A stretch of 64,000 nucleotides of DNA from Pseudomonas sivasensis (GTDB lineage: Bacteria > Pseudomonadota > Gammaproteobacteria > Pseudomonadales > Pseudomonadaceae), in contig NZ_JAAOWU010000005.1 of assembly GCF_013778505.1 (NCBI RefSeq), forward strand, positions 156,924-220,923, written 5' to 3'. The position numbers and the translations under genes are program-made. This document shows, piece by piece, positions 58,429 through 64,000 of the stretch (positions are counted from its first letter, which is position 1; every line of letters starts with the position of its first letter). Under the pieces are notes generated by a model. The model was given only the letters and a program-made list of their open reading frames with translations, was not told the origin of the DNA and made no database searches.

Positions 58429-58468
58429 CCCTGGAGACGCTATTAACGTCCGCCGGTTTTCAAGACCG
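58406..58468 (-). pseudogene. truncated tRNA-Ser (TGA), 3' two-thirds only
   Basis: On the minus strand: anticodon loop CTTGAAA (anticodon TGA) with ACCG stem, a long variable arm, T arm CCAGG-GTTCGAATC-CCTGG, acceptor end and an encoded CCA. To the right of 58468 the D arm and 5' acceptor strand are missing, so it cannot be a working tRNA. Typical of the tRNA fragment left at one end of an integrated element. Confidence 0.82.
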
Positions 58469-58665
58469 CAATGCAAACTCAAGCGGGCTGGTACCTTGAA
58501 GGCCTTCGGCGTTCCTTTACTCACAGCAACCAACCAAGCTACAGGCCACATTCTGCAAGGGGTGCGGTTTTGGTTTGGGAACTGTTTTTGCCCCTCCCCC
58601 GGCGTTCTGCCGAATGAAAAAATACCAAAAAAGCCAAAGACCTATGAGATACACCATGACTGCTT

Positions 58666-58712
58666 TCGGCCAAAAGCGGACGTCGAATATCTATAAAAGC
58701 GGTTGCTATTCA
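58666..58712 (+). repeat. left 47-bp inverted repeat flanking the chemoreceptor gene
   Basis: TCGGCCAAAAGCGGACGTCG continuing to GCTATTCA; matches the reverse complement of 60809-60855 at 44 of 47 positions. Confidence 0.9.
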
Positions 58713-58726
58713 TAGTGACTGTATCT

Positions 58727-60355
58727 CTACATTTGAAATTGCCTGACCAACTTGTTCAATTCGACCGCTAACTTTGTGAGCTCGGACGTTGCGATAGCTG
58801 TCTGACTGGAGCCCTCTGCCGCTTGACTTGAAAGGTCACGGATGCTCACTAGACTGCGATCTACCTCCCTTGCAACCTGAGCCTGCTCTTCCGATGCGGT
58901 TGCAATCAGGACGTTGCGCTCCGTTATATTGTCGATAGATTCAGTAATCTCCACCAAAGCCGAACCGGCACCTTGAGCAGTGTCTAATGTTTTCTGGGCT
59001 TGGGTGTTCGTCTGGGTCATTGCGGATACGGCAGATCCAGTACCTTTCTGAATTGAGCTGATCATCTGCTCAATTTCACTGGTTGATTGCTGAGTACGAT
59101 GAGCCAAAGCCCTGACCTCATCTGCGACTACTGCGAAGCCTCGACCAGCCTCACCAGCACGAGCAGCTTCGATAGCAGCGTTTAACGCAAGAAGATTGGT
59201 CTGTTCGGCGATAGCACGAATAACATCCAAAACCTTGCTAATGTCAGTGGCCATTACGGCGAGCCCTTGAACCTCTTGGGATGCATCTTCGACATTTGCG
59301 ACCATCAGGCTGATGGCCTGCACAGTTTCGTCAACGCGTGCGCGGCCAGCCAAAGCGGCAGAGTTGGATCGATTAGCGGCCTCGGAGGCTGAAGACGCAT
59401 TTCTAGCCACCTCCTCAACAGCTGCACTCATCTCAGTGACTGCAGTTGCCGCCATTTCGACTTCATTATTTTGACGCAACATACCTTTATTGGCATCTTC
59501 GGTGACAGCATGCATTTCTTCAGAAGTTGATGCCAACTGGTTGGAAGAATCAGATATCAAAGAAAGGGTATTTCGTAGACTATGTTGCATTGCGCCTAAA
59601 GCTTGCATGAGCCTGGCCACCTCATCGTGCCCTTTTGCTTCAATGACTCCGGTGAGATCGTTTTTAGCAATGCGCTCAGCAATAGCTAGTGTTTGACTAA
59701 TAGGGTTCGTAATACTTCGGGTATACATCAGGGCAAGTACAATAGCAGCCAAGGTGCTGATTAATATAAAACCACCAACGATCAATTTAGCTTGCTCATA
59801 GGTTCGGCTCGCCTCTTCGCCAGCCCGTTTCGCTTTATTATTATTAACTTCTATCATTGCTTTGATATCGCTCTCAACGGCGTCAGCAGATTGCTTCATC
59901 GACTCGCTGGAAAGCTTGACTGCCTCATCTAAATTCCCTGAAGAAATGAAAGAAAGATATTGATCTTGTAAGACCTGATAGCTGGTAAGGCTTGTTGAAA
60001 GCGTATCAATTTTCTGCCTGCCCATCGGGGTTACGATCAGCGGCTGCAAATTCGAAATCAAATTCTGGATATTAATTCTTGCCTTTTTCAACTCCTCTAA
60101 AGCCTGCGCTTTTCGGCTTTCTGGCTCTACAGGGTTTCGCAACCGTGCGTTGCTCCCTCTGATGCTTACGAACTCCCTGTCAATGACCCCAAGCATGGAT
60201 ATGCTGGGTACGACATTCGTCTCAACGAAACTTTCAGAATCCTTCAAACTCGACGCCTGTTTGAGAGCGATGAGCCCCAGCGAAATTATCATCAGGCAAA
60301 AGAAACCGAAGCATAGAGCTGAGCGTGGAGCAAGGTTGAGTTTGCGCAATATCAT
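58727..60355 (-). CDS. transmembrane methyl-accepting chemotaxis protein
   Basis: 542 residues. Helix 1 about 12-33, a periplasmic four-helix-bundle ligand domain to about 190, helix 2 about 190-212, a HAMP domain ([19 protein letters not shown]), and a full MA domain with [35 protein letters not shown]. No CheR-binding pentapeptide at the C terminus (ends RQFQM). The ligand is unknown. GAGG lies 8 bases before ATG 60355. It is the only gene between the 47-bp inverted repeats, and its codon use is more A/T-rich than typical here. Confidence 0.92.
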   Translation of the reverse strand: MILRKLNLAPRSALCFGFFCLMIISLGLIALKQASSLKDSESFVETNVVPSISMLGVIDREFVSIRGSNARLRNPVEPESRKAQALEELKKARINIQNLISNLQPLIVTPMGRQKIDTLSTSLTSYQVLQDQYLSFISSGNLDEAVKLSSESMKQSADAVESDIKAMIEVNNNKAKRAGEEASRTYEQAKLIVGGFILISTLAAIVLALMYTRSITNPISQTLAIAERIAKNDLTGVIEAKGHDEVARLMQALGAMQHSLRNTLSLISDSSNQLASTSEEMHAVTEDANKGMLRQNNEVEMAATAVTEMSAAVEEVARNASSASEAANRSNSAALAGRARVDETVQAISLMVANVEDASQEVQGLAVMATDISKVLDVIRAIAEQTNLLALNAAIEAARAGEAGRGFAVVADEVRALAHRTQQSTSEIEQMISSIQKGTGSAVSAMTQTNTQAQKTLDTAQGAGSALVEITESIDNITERNVLIATASEEQAQVAREVDRSLVSIRDLSSQAAEGSSQTAIATSELTKLAVELNKLVRQFQM

Positions 60356-60808
60356 AATAAAAGCCTCGTCTGAATTGTAAGCTATGTCGTCAGTTGTCGT
60401 GAGCGCTTAAGTACCATTCGTCGAGTAATGCGGCGCAACGAGGAAAGTCTGGCTTTTTATTTGAAACATTATGTTTCTAAACGTCTCTATCACAGATTTA
60501 ACCTTAGACACCGAATGAAACAGCGTTCCAGATGCGTTTGTTGTTACTGGGGTGAGCGCCGACCAAGCTTTAAAGCGACAAATCCCCTACAACGCATAGG
60601 CACTTAACAATCAGCCCGCGAAATGGCTTTACACTTAGTTGACTACGTTCAGAGCGGTGCGTGTGATTCGATTAATTTAGTCGAGGTAAGCTCCGCACAA
60701 TCGTCATAGCGGACCGTTCAAAGATCAAGTGAGGAACACTTCGGCTTTTCATCATTACGACTTTCCCGTCATCCTCAAAAATACGTAGGTGCTCAGGTAA
60801 CGGAGAGC

Positions 60809-60855
60809 TGAATAGCACCCGCTTTTGTAGATACTCGACGTCCGCTTTTGGCCGA
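60809..60855 (-). repeat. right 47-bp inverted repeat flanking the chemoreceptor gene
   Basis: TGAATAGCACCCGCTTTTGT through CCGCTTTTGGCCGA, the inverted partner of 58666-58712 with three mismatches. Confidence 0.9.
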
Positions 60856-61094
60856 CTGCTGCCCTTCGCAACGGGCAGCTTAGGTTCGAATGTGGTCGTA
60901 GAGAAACCAACTCAAAGATAGGGATTCGAACCCCTTCCCCAGGGCCTTTAGGCCGCACAAGGCCAGAAAATACTGCGCTCTCCCCGCTTGCATCCTGCGC
61001 CAAGCGGCCAGAACCGGCCCCGATAATGCCCTATTTTTGCCCTAAAATTCGCTGACGGTTGAACGCAACGGCTCGTTAGCGGCAGTCGCGTGCC

Positions 61095-61128
61095 AGCGAC
61101 AGGCAGCTATCGACCCAAAGCGGACGTT
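61095..61128. repeat. GGCAGCTAT-type extragenic repeat
   Basis: GCGACAGGCAGCTATCGACC followed by CAAAGCGGACGTT. Same family as the sequences at 58666, 60809, 61552, 62455 and 62633; its core AAAGCGGAC is shared by most of them. Confidence 0.65.
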
Positions 61129-61189
61129 GTCACTGCACCCCGCGTCTAGTAAAAAGGTCATCTCCAGTTCCAGGCACTGAAACGAATTT

Positions 61190-61486
61190 ATGACTACTGA
61201 CTATGGTCAACGTGTTTGTAATCGATGCGGCGAATCAATTACTGCTTACTGTCCATCAATTGAGACGCTAGCGATCATCGGGGTTTTCCACGAGAAGGGT
61301 GATCAGGCAGTAGTAGATGAGATAGTCCGCCGAGAAAATATTGATCCGGATGTTGTCTGGGAATATTTCCGCCATCGGATGAGGCCTCTGTGCGAGCAAA
61401 AAATTGCCCGCTGCTCATTCTGCAGAGGGCAGTTGAGGACTTGGCGTGCGCGTCAATGCATGCACTGTTTTAGGAAGTGGCACTGA
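61190..61486 (+). CDS. small zinc-ribbon-like hypothetical protein
   Basis: 98 residues. Four CxxC-type pairs or near pairs: VCNRCGE near the start, CSFC and CMHC near the end, which could form a treble-clef or zinc ribbon. The middle is helical (VVDEIVRRENIDPDVVWEYF). No family recognised. Isolated in the repeat-rich end of the window; its codon use is ordinary to slightly AT-rich. Confidence 0.6.
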   Translation: MTTDYGQRVCNRCGESITAYCPSIETLAIIGVFHEKGDQAVVDEIVRRENIDPDVVWEYFRHRMRPLCEQKIARCSFCRGQLRTWRARQCMHCFRKWH

Positions 61487-61551
61487 CGCACAGTGATTAT
61501 CGAGCTGAATGTTCAGATTCTGAACTGCATTCTTACGACTTCTGACTTACC

Positions 61552-61603
61552 GCTATTGGCCGATAGCTGCCGGTCACGGCAGGCCGCTATTGGCCCACGA
61601 GTG
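61552..61603. repeat. extragenic palindromic repeat
   Basis: TTGGCCGATAGCTGCCGGTC and then ACGGCAGGCCGCTATTGGCC, two inverted halves of the GGCAGCTAT repeat family, able to form a long hairpin. Confidence 0.7.
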
Positions 61604-61680
61604 GACAATCACGAGTTTCCTGGGCTATCTACGAAACTAGGATCGGCCCATACGGCCACAACGGCCCCGTAATAACGTAT

Positions 61681-62277
61681 CTAGGGAAGGAGAGTTCGCA
61701 ATTCGTTAACTGCCTTCGCCACTAACCGATCATGTACCTCCCGGCCATACCTCTTGGCTAGGAAAATGGTCTCTTCATCAAAAACCACCAAGCATTTCAG
61801 AGGCTCGCCTTCTAGAGGTTTGACTACACAGGGGGCATCTATAATAGGAAACTGTATGTAGCCGTCCAATCTGGCGCGATATTTCTCAAGCACCCCAAAC
61901 TCTACGTCTATACTTCTAGTTCGACATTTGAAGCCATATGGGTTATCAGCAAGTGGATGAGGTTGATCAAATTCTTCGGGCACTAAAGAGGCGATCAAAG
62001 AGAGCTCGTACCGAACTTCTCTTTCATCACTGCGAGCGTACTCGAAGGGTTTATACGGGGCACTTCCACTCCATGTGATCTCCACATCATCCCCTTTCAC
62101 AACGACTCTTCCAGGGTTTCCATCCGCGTTCATGGAGCCTTGGGCGGAAATTTTGGCTAGGACCTTGCGCCCCAGGTATTGAAACTCAGCATACGTTTCA
62201 AACACTGTTGCGAGATACTCGCCGTCAATGGGCTTAGGTTGATCGTACTCAGTTGGTGCAAGGTATGCAGAGGTCAT
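61681..62277 (-). CDS. hypothetical protein
   Basis: 198 residues, soluble, mixed alpha/beta. It has a two-part look: EYDQPKPIDGEYLATVFETY near the start and EEFDQPHPLADNPYGFKCRT in the middle. No family recognised. AAGGA lies 7 bases before ATG 62277. AT-richer codon use than the chromosome core suggests transferred DNA. Confidence 0.68.
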   Translation of the reverse strand: MTSAYLAPTEYDQPKPIDGEYLATVFETYAEFQYLGRKVLAKISAQGSMNADGNPGRVVVKGDDVEITWSGSAPYKPFEYARSDEREVRYELSLIASLVPEEFDQPHPLADNPYGFKCRTRSIDVEFGVLEKYRARLDGYIQFPIIDAPCVVKPLEGEPLKCLVVFDEETIFLAKRYGREVHDRLVAKAVNELRTLLP

Positions 62278-62454
62278 AAAAATCCTTAAGACTTTCTAAC
62301 GGCTTCCCTAAAGACAGCCCAAGATTACAGGAGTCTATGTGATACCGTAGTAAGGTTGAAAACACAACCAAGTTGAATCATCCCTAGTTCCGTAGACTCC
62401 TCCAAACATCCAAACCGAGCTTCAGCAAATGCGCGCTTTTGGTCGTAATCCCTT

Positions 62455-62480
62455 GGTCGCGACAGGCAGCTATTGGCCCA
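62455..62480. repeat. GGCAGCTAT-type extragenic repeat
   Basis: GGTCGCGACAGGCAGCTATT followed by GGCCCA, abutting the left end of the MITE-like element. Confidence 0.6.
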
Positions 62481-62483
62481 GAG

Positions 62484-62632
62484 TGTGTAAAAACGCTTCG
62501 CCAAAATTGAAGTGTCCGCGTCTACGTTAAATCTGAAATTTATCGGCACGTCTGCAGATGTGGATTTCGCGTAGAAACGCGATTTCCAGTCCAGTTTTGA
62601 GCACCTGACGTGCTCAAAAACGTTTTTACACA
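62484..62632. mobile_element. 149-bp MITE-like element
   Basis: Bounded by perfect 12-bp inverted termini, TGTGTAAAAACG at the left and CGTTTTTACACA at the right. The inside has GAGCACCTGACGTGCTC and CGCGTAGAAACGCG hairpins and no coding capacity. The size and terminal repeats fit a non-autonomous miniature element. I see no clear target duplication (CAGAG left, GCCTC right). Confidence 0.7.
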
Positions 62633-62686
62633 GCCTCGGCCGATTGCTGCCCCTGGAGAGAGGCATAAAACGGCCAGAAGCGGACG
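62633..62686. repeat. GGCCGATTGCTGCC-type extragenic repeat
   Basis: TCGGCCGATTGCTGCCCC ... GGCCAGAAGCGGACGG, a full-length variant of the same repeat family, abutting the right end of the MITE-like element. Confidence 0.6.
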
Positions 62687-62848
62687 GAGGATTACCGTAG
62701 GCGGCTCTAGATCATTCAGCTTCTACAATCCGGGTCAGTCACGGCGCTGACTAGAGACGTCATGCGAAGGACGACGCACACGCAAACCGCAGTGGCGCAC
62801 TGGTTTCTAACTACCAAGTCTTTTCGCAGGGGCACCACACAAGCAGCT

Positions 62849-64000
62849 TCAAGCCTGCGCAGCGATACTGGCTTTGCTTTGGAACATGGCGGTGTCGGCC
62901 TTGAAAATCAGATCGTCCAGACCTTCGCCATCTTCCGGATACCACGCCACCCCTAGGCTGGCGCTTACCTTGATCTGGCTGTTTTTCCATGGAATGGGCA
63001 GGTCGACGGCCTTGCAAATTTCATGGGTGATGCGCTGGATTTCGCCTCTGTGATGCGCGCCGTCGAGCAGCACTACGAATTCGTCACCGCCCATGCGCGC
63101 GGCTATTTCGAAATCGCGAATATTGGATTTGATGGCCGTGCCTACGTGGATCAGGATGGCATCGCCTGCCTGGTGGCCAAAACGATCATTGATCTGCTTG
63201 AAGTGATTCAAGTCGATATAGCACAGGGCCAGATGTTCTCCACGGCTCTTTGCGGCCAGCAGCTTCTGACTAGCAAAGGGAATAAAACTATTGCGATTGG
63301 GTAAGCCAGTCAGGCTGTCATAGAAGGCCAGCTTATGTACTTCCTCTTCGGCGAGTTTGCGCAACTTGATCTCGTTGCGCAGATGGCGCTGGGCATTCAA
63401 CAGAACCAGAGCGAACATCAGGACAAGCACACAGCCGATACTGATCAGCACAATGGTCTTGCGCAGCCGCTCGATGAGCTGTGGCGGGTTGGGATCGTAA
63501 ATGAAGTTTTCCAGACCGGCGATATTGTCGACCATACCCAGTTCGAGGAAGGTTTCAGCCATACGTTGCCAGCGCCCTGGGTTCATATGACCGATCTCGA
63601 TCAGGTCAGATATCACCAGCGGACGCATGGCCTGAGCTTCGAATTGCAAGTGCGCGCGAGTTTTCTCCACCGAGTACTGATTGAGCAGCAGGTCTATGAT
63701 TTGCTCGGGGTTATCCATCGCGTAGCGCCAGCCGCGCAGGGTAGCGCGGCGGAAGGCCTCCACCCGCTGTGGATGTTCGTCAATCTCGGCCTGGCTGGTA
63801 AACAGGATGTCGCTGTAGAAGTCGATCCCGTAGGTGACGGGCGAGATGATGTTGTATTCCACGCCCCGCTCTTGCAGGTAGAAGGGCTCGTTGGTCAGGT
63901 ACGAGTTGAACGCCGTCACTTTACCGCTGGCTAGATCCCCAATTTGATAACTGCTGGGTAGCAGTTGTAGTTTTTCGAAGGGTATACCCTCGCTACGGAA
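62849..64000 (-). CDS. NMT1/THI5-like sensor diguanylate cyclase, truncated by the window end
   Basis: The C-terminal 383 or so residues of a protein whose start lies beyond 64000 (the frame is open to the edge). The visible N-terminal part is the end of an NMT1/THI5-type periplasmic binding domain (KVTAFNSYLTNEPFYLQE, NPEQIIDLLLNQY). It is followed by one membrane helix (IVLISIGCVLVLMFALVLLN), a short linker and a GGDEF domain with intact ARMGGDEFVVLLD. It would make cyclic-di-GMP in response to a periplasmic ligand. No EAL domain follows. Confidence 0.9.
   Translation of the reverse strand, partial: FRSEGIPFEKLQLLPSSYQIGDLASGKVTAFNSYLTNEPFYLQERGVEYNIISPVTYGIDFYSDILFTSQAEIDEHPQRVEAFRRATLRGWRYAMDNPEQIIDLLLNQYSVEKTRAHLQFEAQAMRPLVISDLIEIGHMNPGRWQRMAETFLELGMVDNIAGLENFIYDPNPPQLIERLRKTIVLISIGCVLVLMFALVLLNAQRHLRNEIKLRKLAEEEVHKLAFYDSLTGLPNRNSFIPFASQKLLAAKSRGEHLALCYIDLNHFKQINDRFGHQAGDAILIHVGTAIKSNIRDFEIAARMGGDEFVVLLDGAHHRGEIQRITHEICKAVDLPIPWKNSQIKVSASLGVAWYPEDGEGLDDLIFKADTAMFQSKASIAAQA

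Larger units (their letters stand above)
57847..58726. other. gene-free stretch with att-like scar, 880 bp
   Basis: Holds the second terminator/tRNA-end copy (58370-58468) and the left arm of the inverted repeat at 58666. The remainder shows no supported gene; several short frames overlap the repeat and tRNA remnant and are not credible. Confidence 0.6.
60356..61189. other. gene-free stretch with repeats, 834 bp
   Basis: Holds the right inverted-repeat arm, the hairpin GCTGCCC-TTCGCAAC-GGGCAGC (60858-60879), a T-arm-like GGGATTCGAACCC (60921-60933), and a copy of the GGCAGCTAT...AAAGCGGACGTT repeat (61095-61128). No gene is supported. Confidence 0.55.
62278..62848. other. gene-free stretch with MITE and repeats, 571 bp
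   Basis: Contains the repeat at 62455-62480, the MITE-like element at 62484-62632, and another repeat copy at 62633-62686. The frames across it are products of these repeats. Confidence 0.6.

Noticed and set aside
60918..61010. Possible tRNA, because of GGGATTCGAACCC
   Set aside because: Only a T-arm-like sequence is present; no acceptor, anticodon or D arm can be folded around it. It could be another att scar, but that is not supported.
62325..62666. 113-codon minus-strand frame
   Set aside because: Runs through the MITE-like element and the flanking extragenic repeats; its sequence is explained by them.

Overview
The window is a stretch of a Pseudomonas chromosome, most likely of the P. 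fluorescens group. The evidence is GC-rich coding DNA, many REP/REPIN sequences of the GTGGGAGGGGGCTTGC type, a lexA2-imuA-imuB-imuC cassette, a FecI/FecR/TonB receptor set, and an HglS-type 2-oxoadipate enzyme. Nothing in it is plasmid- or phage-structural.

Layout. 1-5.3 kb: a tandemly duplicated REPIN, acetoacetyl-CoA synthetase, a hybrid histidine kinase and a small parvulin. 5.4-12 kb: a minus-strand catabolic run (ABC importer, RidA, IclR regulator, PLP enzyme, PfkB kinase) that I read as D-glucosaminate degradation to KDPG. 12.3-25.3 kb: housekeeping and miscellaneous genes (thioredoxin-like, TerC/CBS, SohB, histidine phosphatase, SCP2, large glycosidase, HglS, an AT-rich EamA exporter, YdcH-like, transketolase). 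25.4-35.5 kb: one minus-strand run of lexA2, imuA, imuB, imuC, a hybrid kinase and uvrA2. 35.5-36.6 kb is gene-free and built of repeats, including two inverted copies of a structured extragenic element whose stems differ in sequence but remain self-complementary. 37.3-39.7 kb: a methyltransferase plus a haem-oxygenase-like diiron protein. 40-48 kb: a GlpSTPQ(U)V-like ABC importer operon with a sigma-54 promoter, diverging from its probable sigma-54 activator. 47.9-51.6 kb: fecR, fecI and a TonB-dependent receptor. 51.9-56.6 kb: an XRE-cupin regulator, an extraordinary Met/Cys-rich protein, a frameshifted GAF gene, a soluble PAS chemoreceptor and a lipoprotein.

From about 56.7 kb to the end the gene density and GC fall. 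This part holds two copies of a tRNA-Ser 3' end plus terminator (attachment-site scars), a chemoreceptor bracketed by 47-bp inverted repeats, a MITE-like element, several copies of a GGCCAAAAGCGGAC repeat, orphan hypotheticals, and a diguanylate cyclase that runs off the window. It looks like an eroded integration region.

The most unusual object is the protein at 52713-53216: 167 residues with 66 Met and 15 Cys, no His, Arg, Ile, Trp or Tyr, built from two aligned repeats. I do not recognise a named family; soft-metal (Cu(I)/Ag(I)) binding is an inference from composition only.
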